Part shown: positions 1 through 5,800 of the stretch, in pieces
Position numbering within the stretch: the stretch's first letter is position 1
How the letters are laid out: each line of letters opens with the position of its first letter
From: Cellvibrionales bacterium UBA2511
GTDB lineage: Bacteria; Pseudomonadota; Gammaproteobacteria; Pseudomonadales; Porticoccaceae
Length of the DNA stretch: 5,800 bases
NCBI GenBank assembly: GCA_002341315.1
Contig: DDNV01000012.1
Coordinates: 5,024 to 10,823, forward strand
Direction of reading: 5' to 3'
Program-made: the position numbers and the translations under genes
The notes under the pieces: model-generated
Seen by the model: only the letters and a program-made list of their open reading frames with translations
Databases searched by the model: none
Told to the model about the DNA's origin: nothing

Positions 1-3000
1 GATGGCGGCATGGGCACCATGATCCAGTCTCATCGTTTTACCGAGTCCGATTACCGGGGTGAACGTTTCGTCGACTGGTCACAGGATGTAGCCGGCAACA
101 ATGACCTGCTTTCACTGACACAACCCGGGGTAATTCGTGGGCTCCACGAGGCCTACCTCGAAGCCGGTGCGGATATTATCGAGACCAACACCTTTAACTC
201 CACCGCCGTATCCATGACGGACTACGGTATGGAGTCTCTGGCCCGGGAGCTGAACGAAGCAGGTGCCAGGATTGCCCGAGAGGCCTGTGATGCCATCGCC
301 ACGCCGGACAAACCCCGTTGGGTAGCCGGCGTTATCGGCCCCACCAGCCGCACCTGCTCAATATCGCCGGACGTCAACGATCCCGGCGCGAGAAACACCA
401 GCTTTGATGAGCTGGTAGCTGCCTATATGGAAGCCACTGAAGGGCTCATTGCCGGTGGCTCTGACATTATTCTGATTGAGACTGTATTCGATACATTGAA
501 TGCCAAAGCGGCGGTTTTTGCAGTACAGGCTGTTTTTGAAAAGCTCGACACCGAACTGCCCCTGATGATTTCCGGTACGATTACCGATGCCAGTGGCCGC
601 ACCCTGTCGGGACAAACTCCCGAAGCCTTCTGGAACTCACTGGCTCACGCCAGACCGTTTTCGATCGGTCTCAACTGTGCCCTGGGCGCCAAGGAACTCC
701 GACCCCACATTGAAGAACTATCACGGGTTGCCAATACCCTGGTCAGCGCCCATCCCAATGCGGGACTGCCAAATGAGTTTGGTGAATACGATGAAAGCGC
801 AGCTGAGATGGCCGAGATTGTCGAAGAGTTCGCCCAGAGTGGCCTGATCAATATTCTCGGCGGGTGCTGCGGTACCACGCCTGACCATATCCGGGCAATC
901 GCCGAAGCTGTGGCCACCAAGGCCATTCGACAGGTGCCGGAGATTGCTCCTGCCTGTCGGCTTTCCGGTCTCGAAGCATTCAACATTACTGACGAATCGC
1001 TGTTCGTCAATGTGGGGGAGCGCTGCAATGTCACCGGCTCTGCCCGTTTCAAATCGCTGGTCATGAACGGTGACTACGACACGGCACTGCAAGTGGCACG
1101 GCAGCAGGTGGAAGATGGCGCACAGATCATCGATGTCAATATGGATGAGGGCATGCTCGATGCCGTAGAGGCCATGACCACGTTCCTCAAACTGGTGGCA
1201 TCGGAACCGGATATCTCACGTATACCACTGATGATTGACTCGTCGAAATGGCATGTGATCGAAGCCGGTTTAAAGTGGGCACAGGGCAAATGCGTGGTCA
1301 ACTCGATCAGCCTCAAGGAAGGTGAGGCGTCCTTTATCGAACAGGCCAAACTCTGCCTGCGCTATGGTGCAGCAGTAGTCGTCATGGCGTTTGACGAAGA
1401 CGGTCAGGCGGATAACCTGGAAAGGCGCAAGAAGATTTGCCAGCGCTGCTATGACATCCTGGTCAATCAGGTAGGTTTCCCGCCACAGGACATTATCTTT
1501 GATCCCAATGTATTTGCCGTGGCCACCGGGATTGATGAACACAACAATTACGCCATGGACTTCATCGAAGCCTCAAGCTGGATCACCCGGAACCTGCCCC
1601 ATGCACTGATCTCCGGTGGCATCAGCAATGTGTCTTTCTCCTTCCGGGGCAACAATCCTGTGAGGGAGGCCATTCACTCTGTGTTTCTCTACCACGCCAT
1701 CAAGGCCGGGCTGCGGATGGGCATCGTCAATGCCGGACAGCTGGCCGTGTACAGCGACTTACCCGACGAGCTGCGAGACCGGGTTGAGGATGTGATCCTC
1801 AACCGCCATGCCGAGGCCACGGAAAACCTGCTCAACATCGCCGAAAAATATCGCGGCGACGGCAGTGGCACAGAGCGCAAGGAAGATCTGGAATGGCGTT
1901 GCTGGCCAGTAAAAAAACGCCTGGAGCATTCACTGGTAAAAGGGATAACCAGCTATATTGAAGAGGATACCGAAGCTGCGAGACAGGAAGCTGAACGCCC
2001 TCTGCATGTGATTGAAGGCCCACTGATGGATGGGATGAACGTGGTTGGCGACCTGTTCAGCGAGGGCAAAATGTTCCTCCCACAGGTAGTAAAATCCGCC
2101 CGTGTCATGAAGCAGGCAGTCGCCTACCTGCAGCCATTCATAGAGGCTGAAAAAGAAGAAGATGCCCAGGCCAATGGCAAGATTCTGATGGCTACGGTCA
2201 AGGGCGACGTCCACGATATCGGTAAGAATATTGTCGGTGTGGTCCTGCGCTGCAACAATTATGAGGTGATCGATCTGGGCGTCATGGTGCCCGCTGACAA
2301 AATCATTGATACAGCACTCAAAGAATCCGTAGACATTATTGGCCTCTCAGGGCTGATCACTCCCTCACTCGATGAAATGGTCCATATCGCCAGCGAATTG
2401 GAGCGACGCCAGCTGAGCTTTCCCCTTTTGATAGGCGGTGCCACCACCTCCAAGGCCCACACTGCGGTTAAAATTGATCCAAAATACCAGCGTAATCAGA
2501 CCGTTTACGTGCCCGATGCATCCCGAGCCGTTGGCGTTGCTAGCAGACTTCTCAGCAAGGATCTCCGCGATGCCTTTGTGGCAGATCTCCAGCTGGAATA
2601 CGAACAGGTTCGGCACCGCACGGCCAACCGCAAACCCCGTGGAACCATTCTCACCTATAACGAAGCCCGGAAAGCCGGTCTGAAAACTGATTGGAGCAAA
2701 TATCAACCAGCAGTCCCCGTCAAACTGGGGGTACAGATCATGGAAGACTACCCGCTGGAAGAACTGATGGAAATGATTGACTGGACACCTTTCTTCATTA
2801 CCTGGGGCCTGTCGGGCAAATACCCGAAAATTCTTGACGACGATAAAGTCGGTGAAGCGGCACGGAATCTGTTTTCTGATGCAAAAGACATGTTGCGAAA
2901 ATTGATAGACGGCAAACTGATCAAAGCCAGAGGTGTCTTCGGACTTTGGCCAGCCAATACCGTCAATGCGGACGACATTGAAGTCTATGCCGATGAGTCG

Positions 3001-3627
3001 CGTAAGGATGTCATCGGCACACTGCACCAGATTCGCCAGCAGACCAGAAAGCCGGGGGCCCCGCCACAGATGATGTCACTTGCAGATTATGTGGCGCCAA
3101 AGGAAACTGCTATTCAGGATTATATCGGCGCCTTCGCGGTCACTGCGGGCATCGGTGCTGATGAATTGGCCCGGGAATACGAAGCCAATGGCGATGACTA
3201 CAACAGTATCATGGTAAAAGCGCTGGCAGACCGGTTCGCAGAAGCCTTCGCAGAGCGGCTTCATCAGCGCGTCCGAACCGAGTTTTGGGGCTATGCCGCC
3301 GATGAAGCACTGGATACGGAGGCACTGATAAAAGAGGCCTATCGCGGCATCCGGCCCGCACCAGGTTATCCCGCCTGCCCTGACCACAGTGAAAAAGAAA
3401 CGCTTTTCAGGCTGCTTGATGCCACTGCCACAACCGGGATTTCCCTGACCGAAAGCTTTGCCATGTTGCCCGCGGCCTCAGTGAGTGGCTTTTATTTCTC
3501 CCACCCGCAGGCGAAATATTTCAATACAGGGAAAATGCAGCGGGATCAACTTGAGAGCCTGGCCGAGAGGAAAGGTGTTCCCGTCGCCCAAATGGAGCGC
3601 TGGTTAAGCCCGGTGCTGGACGATTGA
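1..3627 (+). CDS. metH: Cobalamin-dependent methionine synthase MetH (5'-partial)
   Basis: This cytoplasmic enzyme moves a methyl group from 5-methyltetrahydrofolate through methylcobalamin to homocysteine, giving methionine. The frame is open from nt 1, which reads DGGMGTMIQ. In E. coli MetH this motif begins at residue 20, so about 19 codons and the true start lie to the left; the ATG at nt 10 is internal. The 1208 visible codons match the usual ~1227 aa. Domains in order: homocysteine barrel (nt 1 to ~960) with zinc ligands Cys at 676-678 and Cys-Cys at 865-870 (GGCCGTT); pterin barrel (~1000-1860; [22 protein letters not shown]); cobalamin cap (~1895-2165); B12 Rossmann domain (~2165-2635) with [11 protein letters not shown], whose His at 2212-2214 is the lower cobalt ligand; and the AdoMet reactivation domain (~2640-3620) with [10 protein letters not shown] at 3352-3381. 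All key residues checked are present and the frame is unbroken. Any upstream riboswitch or promoter is outside the window. Confidence 0.98.
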   Translation, partial: DGGMGTMIQSHRFTESDYRGERFVDWSQDVAGNNDLLSLTQPGVIRGLHEAYLEAGADIIETNTFNSTAVSMTDYGMESLARELNEAGARIAREACDAIATPDKPRWVAGVIGPTSRTCSISPDVNDPGARNTSFDELVAAYMEATEGLIAGGSDIILIETVFDTLNAKAAVFAVQAVFEKLDTELPLMISGTITDASGRTLSGQTPEAFWNSLAHARPFSIGLNCALGAKELRPHIEELSRVANTLVSAHPNAGLPNEFGEYDESAAEMAEIVEEFAQSGLINILGGCCGTTPDHIRAIAEAVATKAIRQVPEIAPACRLSGLEAFNITDESLFVNVGERCNVTGSARFKSLVMNGDYDTALQVARQQVEDGAQIIDVNMDEGMLDAVEAMTTFLKLVASEPDISRIPLMIDSSKWHVIEAGLKWAQGKCVVNSISLKEGEASFIEQAKLCLRYGAAVVVMAFDEDGQADNLERRKKICQRCYDILVNQVGFPPQDIIFDPNVFAVATGIDEHNNYAMDFIEASSWITRNLPHALISGGISNVSFSFRGNNPVREAIHSVFLYHAIKAGLRMGIVNAGQLAVYSDLPDELRDRVEDVILNRHAEATENLLNIAEKYRGDGSGTERKEDLEWRCWPVKKRLEHSLVKGITSYIEEDTEAARQEAERPLHVIEGPLMDGMNVVGDLFSEGKMFLPQVVKSARVMKQAVAYLQPFIEAEKEEDAQANGKILMATVKGDVHDIGKNIVGVVLRCNNYEVIDLGVMVPADKIIDTALKESVDIIGLSGLITPSLDEMVHIASELERRQLSFPLLIGGATTSKAHTAVKIDPKYQRNQTVYVPDASRAVGVASRLLSKDLRDAFVADLQLEYEQVRHRTANRKPRGTILTYNEARKAGLKTDWSKYQPAVPVKLGVQIMEDYPLEELMEMIDWTPFFITWGLSGKYPKILDDDKVGEAARNLFSDAKDMLRKLIDGKLIKARGVFGLWPANTVNADDIEVYADESRKDVIGTLHQIRQQTRKPGAPPQMMSLADYVAPKETAIQDYIGAFAVTAGIGADELAREYEANGDDYNSIMVKALADRFAEAFAERLHQRVRTEFWGYAADEALDTEALIKEAYRGIRPAPGYPACPDHSEKETLFRLLDATATTGISLTESFAMLPAASVSGFYFSHPQAKYFNTGKMQRDQLESLAERKGVPVAQMERWLSPVLDD

Positions 3628-3629
3628 GC

Positions 3630-3845
3630 ATGAACGATGACAACGAGCAAAAACCTGGCTTCTGGCAGATTGTATTCAGCACCCTCGCGGCCTTTTTTGG
3701 CGTACAGAGTAACAAAAACCGGGAGCGGGACTTTAAACACGGCAATATTTACGCTTACATCGCTTCAGGTCTGATCTTTACCGTCCTGTTTATTTTCTGT
3801 GTGGTAGTGGTCGTAAAACTGGTACTCAAAAGTGCTGGCATATAA
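3630..3845 (+). CDS. DUF2970 family single-pass membrane protein, downstream of metH
   Basis: This is a 71-aa protein of unknown function. The first part is hydrophilic (MNDDNEQKPG), followed by an amphipathic stretch with the family-like core FWQIVFSTLAAFFGVQSNKN (residues 11-30) and the charged patch RERDFKHG (31-38). One transmembrane helix spans about residues 42-66 and the tail is short (KSAGI). I recognise this pattern as DUF2970, a family of short proteobacterial inner-membrane proteins; no role is known to me. The ATG at 3630 lies 2 nt after the metH stop, with a weak GGA at 3618-3620 nine nt upstream. A TTG at 3624 overlaps the metH stop (TTGA) and would add two residues, but I prefer the ATG for its spacing. 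The tight junction and weak ribosome site suggest co-transcription and translational coupling with metH. The transcript ends at the terminator 35 nt downstream. Confidence 0.88.
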   Translation: MNDDNEQKPGFWQIVFSTLAAFFGVQSNKNRERDFKHGNIYAYIASGLIFTVLFIFCVVVVVKLVLKSAGI

Positions 3846-3880
3846 GAAAATTCTCAGAGCTCACACATGAACAGTGAAGG

Positions 3881-3916
3881 GATTAAAAAGGCGGCCCATG
3901 GGCCGCCTTTTTAATC
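3881..3916. terminator. Bidirectional intrinsic terminator (perfect 36-nt palindrome)
   Basis: The 36 bases equal their own reverse complement. A GC-rich core, GGCGGCC-CATG-GGCCGCC (3890-3907), is flanked by AAAAA on the left and TTTTT on the right. In either direction the RNA folds into a GC hairpin followed by a U tract, so it should stop transcripts from metH-DUF2970 on the plus strand and from the 43-aa gene on the minus strand. It lies between the two convergent stop codons at 3845 and 3934. Confidence 0.93.
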
Positions 3917-3933
3917 TTCTTTGTGCTTCGAAC

Positions 3934-4065
3934 CTACAAAGTGGTCAGCCAGAAAACAACGGCCAACACAACAATCGTCACAGCCGCGACGGTGGCAATG
4001 GCATCAACGCTACTGTCATCATTTCTGGACTCGTCAGGTTGGGCAACTTCCGCTTGGTCAGACAT
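3934..4065 (-). CDS. Small (43-aa) single-pass membrane protein, function unknown
   Basis: On the minus strand, ATG at 4065-4063 opens a 43-codon frame ending in TAG at 3936-3934. The protein starts with an acidic, polar segment (MSDQAEVAQPDESRNDDSS; one Arg, many Asp/Glu). It continues as a single hydrophobic helix from about residue 22 to 41 (DAIATVAAVTIVVLAVVFW) and ends at once with LTTL. This is the layout of a short C-terminally anchored inner-membrane protein. Support for a real gene: a Shine-Dalgarno AGAGGG with GAGGG at 4077-4073, 7 nt before the ATG; an extended -10 promoter about 40 nt upstream; and an intrinsic terminator 18 nt past the stop. It is convergent with the DUF2970 gene and divergent from cysI. 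I do not assign a family. Its position between two sulfur-metabolism genes does not by itself indicate a related role. Confidence 0.75.
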   Translation of the reverse strand: MSDQAEVAQPDESRNDDSSVDAIATVAAVTIVVLAVVFWLTTL

Positions 4066-4072
4066 TTTTTAA

Positions 4073-4077
4073 CCCTC
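4073..4077 (-). promoter_or_regulatory. Shine-Dalgarno of the 43-aa gene
   Basis: On the minus strand the bases read GAGGG, preceded by A, so AGAGGG overall, 7 nt before the ATG at 4065. This is the best ribosome site in the intergenic region. It fixes the start codon of the 43-aa gene, which is too short to be judged by length. Confidence 0.75.
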
Positions 4078-4104
4078 TATGGCTTCATAAAAACGGCGCC
4101 CGGC

Positions 4105-4133
4105 ATTGTAGCAACATCGATGGCCATTGTCCC
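4105..4133 (-). promoter_or_regulatory. Extended -10 promoter for the 43-aa gene
   Basis: Read on the minus strand, the -10 box is TACAAT (4110-4105, 5 of 6 consensus) preceded by TGC, giving the extended -10 form TGnTACAAT. With a 17-bp spacer the -35 box is GGGACA (4133-4128, 4 of 6). Transcription would start near 4098, leaving a leader of about 33 nt. The spacer holds two overlapping palindromes, CATCGATG (4115-4122) and ATGGCCAT (4120-4127), which may be chance. The promoter is inferred from sequence only. Confidence 0.6.
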
Positions 4134-4235
4134 AGCCATGACAGTCACCACAGCCCCGTTATTCCCCAACGGCCGGTACTTAGAGAGAAAAAGTTTTTCA
4201 AAAATGCTGCCGTGGGCGCTATCATCCACATCCCA

Positions 4236-4264
4236 CTGACAGTCTTCGGGAATACCTGTAGAAT
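4236..4264 (+). promoter_or_regulatory. Sigma-70 type promoter for cysI
   Basis: A -35 box CTGACA (4236-4241, 5 of 6 consensus) and a -10 box TAGAAT (4259-4264, 5 of 6) are separated by the ideal 17 bp. Transcription would start near 4271, about 35 nt before the cysI ATG. Because the strong terminator at 3881-3916 and an oppositely oriented gene lie upstream, cysI needs its own promoter, and this is the best candidate in the gap. Confidence 0.65.
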
Positions 4265-4268
4265 TCCC
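4248..4268. promoter_or_regulatory. Inverted repeat over the cysI -10 box, possible operator
   Basis: GGGAAT (4248-4253) and ATTCCC (4263-4268) form a 6-bp dyad with a 9-bp gap. It covers roughly -23 to -3 relative to the predicted cysI start and overlaps the -10 box. A protein bound here would block RNA polymerase, so if real it fits a repressor better than an activator. It does not match any operator I can name, and a 6-bp dyad can arise by chance. Confidence 0.3.
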
Positions 4269-4305
4269 GCCTTTCTTTGTCCAGCTGCTGAAAACCTGAC
4301 AATTT

Positions 4306-5800
4306 ATGTACCAATATACTGAAAACGATCAAAAAATCATTGAAGAGCGAGTTACCCAGTTTCGCGGTCAGACCAATCGTTATCTGGCCGGTGAACTGAC
4401 CGATGAAGAGTTTCTGCCCCTGCGCCTGCAGAACGGCCTCTACATTCAGCGTCTGGCGCCCATGCTCAGAATTGCAGTGCCCTACGGTCTGCTCAATTCA
4501 ACACGACTGCGCAAGCTCGCAGATATTGTCAGAACCTATGATAAAGGCTATTGCCATATCACTACCCGGCAGAATATTCAGCTGAACTGGCCACAACTGG
4601 AAGAGGTGCCCGAGATCCTGGCGCAACTGGCAGAAGTGCAGATGCATGCCGTCCAAACCAGCGGTAACTGTATTCGCAATATCACGTCGGACCAGTTTGC
4701 CGGTGTTGCTGCTGACGAAATTGAAGACCCACGTCCCTGGTGTGAGATCCTGCGCCAGTGGTCAACCTTCCACCCCGAGTTCGCCTTTCTGCCGCGTAAA
4801 TTCAAAATTGCTGTCAGCGGCACCGAAGGGGACCGTGCGGCCATTCTGGTTCACGATATCGGCTTGCAGATAGTCAGAAATGCTGCCGGGGAGATTGGTT
4901 TTCAGGTACTGGTCGGTGGTGGTCTAGGGCGCACACCGGTAATAGGCAGTGTTATCCGTGAATTTCTGCCCTGGCAGCATCTGCTGACTTATCTGGAAGC
5001 CATTGTGCGTGTCTACAATCGCTACGGTAACCGCGCCAACAAGTACAAAGCCAGAATCAAGATTTTGGTACGCGCCTGGACGCCCGAAGTCTTTGCTGAA
5101 AAAGTCGAGGCGGAGTGGGCCCACATCAAGGACAGCCCAGAAACACTCACCGAGGAAGAAGTAAAACGGGTAAAAGCCTACTTTACCGAACCCGCTTATG
5201 AATCACTGGACGATGCCACTGCAGAAGCCTCACTCAGTAGACAGGCGCAGGAACACAAAGCTTTCAGTCGCTGGCTGGAGCGCAACACCCACCCTCATCG
5301 GATACCGGGTTATCGAATTGTTACCCTGTCACTGAAACCCACCGGTGTTGCTCCCGGCGATGTGACGGACAGCCAGCTGGAAGCAATCGCCGATCTGGCA
5401 GATCAGTATTCCTTCAGTGAAATCCGTGCCACCCACAATCAGAACCTGGTTTTGGCAGATGTCAAAAAATCGGATTTGTTTGCCCTCTGGCAAAAAGCCA
5501 AAGTGGCCGGTTTTGCCACACCCAATATCGGCACCCTGACCGACCTGATCTGCTGCCCTGGAGGGGATTTTTGCTCGCTGGCCAACGCCAAATCTATCCC
5601 TGTGGCTGAAGCTATCCAGCGCCGCTTCGATGATCTGGACTACCTCTATGATCTCGGCGATTTGACACTGAACATATCAGGCTGCATGAACGCCTGCGGT
5701 CACCACCATGTTGGTAATATCGGGGTACTCGGCGTCGATAAAAAAGGCGAAGAGTTCTACCAGATTCAACTGGGAGGCAGAGCTGGCACAGATGCCGAAC
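4306..5800 (+). CDS. cysI: Sulfite reductase hemoprotein CysI, Pseudomonas type (3'-partial)
   Basis: This siroheme/[4Fe-4S] enzyme reduces sulfite to sulfide by six electrons in cytoplasmic sulfate assimilation. The window holds 498 codons of a family of about 550, and the frame is still open at the right edge. The start is ATG 4306, since an in-frame TGA lies at 4297-4299; no strong Shine-Dalgarno is visible. Features: first ferredoxin-like half-domain (~35-95) with TTRQNIQLNW (Arg88); first siroheme domain with NCIRN (Arg124) and LPRKFK (Lys165, Lys167), aligning with the siroheme/sulfite-binding Arg and Lys of E. coli CysI; second ferredoxin-like half (~325-395; KPTGVAPGD, THNQNLVL); and cluster cysteines 417 and 423 (CPGGDFC, C-x5-C) plus 460 and 464 (GCMNACGHH, C-x3-C). 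The sequence closely follows the Pseudomonas aeruginosa CysI type as I remember it. A nitrite reductase reading of the same superfamily is possible but less likely. Confidence 0.93.
   Translation, partial: MYQYTENDQKIIEERVTQFRGQTNRYLAGELTDEEFLPLRLQNGLYIQRLAPMLRIAVPYGLLNSTRLRKLADIVRTYDKGYCHITTRQNIQLNWPQLEEVPEILAQLAEVQMHAVQTSGNCIRNITSDQFAGVAADEIEDPRPWCEILRQWSTFHPEFAFLPRKFKIAVSGTEGDRAAILVHDIGLQIVRNAAGEIGFQVLVGGGLGRTPVIGSVIREFLPWQHLLTYLEAIVRVYNRYGNRANKYKARIKILVRAWTPEVFAEKVEAEWAHIKDSPETLTEEEVKRVKAYFTEPAYESLDDATAEASLSRQAQEHKAFSRWLERNTHPHRIPGYRIVTLSLKPTGVAPGDVTDSQLEAIADLADQYSFSEIRATHNQNLVLADVKKSDLFALWQKAKVAGFATPNIGTLTDLICCPGGDFCSLANAKSIPVAEAIQRRFDDLDYLYDLGDLTLNISGCMNACGHHHVGNIGVLGVDKKGEEFYQIQLGGRAGTDAE

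Noticed and set aside
10..12. ATG at nt 10 as the start of metH
   Set aside because: The frame is open from nt 1 and the preceding codons read DGG, part of the conserved DGGMGT motif, so the true start is upstream of the window.
1018..1035. Cys in place of the common Thr in the pterin-domain motif NVGERTNVTGS of MetH
   Set aside because: The Cys form (GERCNV) also occurs in animal methionine synthases as I recall them, so it is normal family variation.
2365..3027. 220-aa minus-strand open frame inside metH
   Set aside because: It lies fully antisense to the conserved cobalamin and activation domains of metH, shows no recognisable family features, and no ribosome site was seen. Long antisense frames are common in GC-rich coding DNA.
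3521..3745. Minus-strand frames of 74 and 64 aa across the metH/DUF2970 junction
   Set aside because: They are antisense to two well-supported genes, their products show no family or membrane pattern, and they overlap each other in different frames.
4195..4225. TTTTCA and TATCAT as an alternative cysI promoter
   Set aside because: The spacing is 19 bp and both boxes are weaker than the 17-bp spaced CTGACA/TAGAAT pair downstream.
4277..4291. Tiny leader frame TTG-TCC-AGC-TGC-TGA before cysI, as a possible Cys-sensing leader peptide
   Set aside because: Four codons with a TTG start, one Cys codon and no ribosome site are expected by chance; no attenuator hairpins were seen around it.
3874..4322. 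Plus-strand frames of 121 and 133 aa between the terminator and cysI
   Set aside because: They start in or beside the terminator hairpin, have low-complexity Gln/His/Arg-rich products, run antisense to the 43-aa gene and through both promoters, and overlap the cysI start.

Overview
The window looks like a chromosomal stretch from a gammaproteobacterium. The two large proteins resemble MetH and the Pseudomonas-type CysI closely over their whole visible length, and a DUF2970 membrane protein directly follows metH. My guess is a marine or Pseudomonas/Cellvibrio-like lineage, but this rests on remembered protein similarity rather than a search. Nothing suggests a mobile element, phage, CRISPR array or RNA gene.

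Layout: (1) nt 1-3627, plus strand, is nearly all of metH (cobalamin-dependent methionine synthase), with only about 19 N-terminal codons missing off the left edge. (2) nt 3630-3845, plus strand, is a 71-aa single-pass membrane protein of the DUF2970 family, starting 2 nt after the metH stop. (3) nt 3881-3916 is a perfect 36-nt palindrome that forms a bidirectional intrinsic terminator. (4) nt 3934-4065, minus strand, is a 43-codon gene for a tiny single-pass membrane protein, with a good Shine-Dalgarno and its own extended -10 promoter. It is convergent with metH-DUF2970 and ends at the shared terminator. (5) nt 4066-4305 is a divergent control region with one promoter firing left into the small gene and one firing right into cysI. 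(6) nt 4306-5800, plus strand, is the first 498 codons of a siroheme/[4Fe-4S] sulfite reductase (cysI), cut by the right edge about 50 codons short of its usual end.

The two enzymes belong to one pathway. CysI reduces sulfite to sulfide, which is built into cysteine or homocysteine, and MetH methylates homocysteine to methionine. They are not in one operon, because the terminator and the oppositely oriented small gene separate them. The region is mostly ordinary core metabolism. The least described parts are the two small membrane proteins between the enzymes, especially the 43-aa one, which automated annotation could easily miss.
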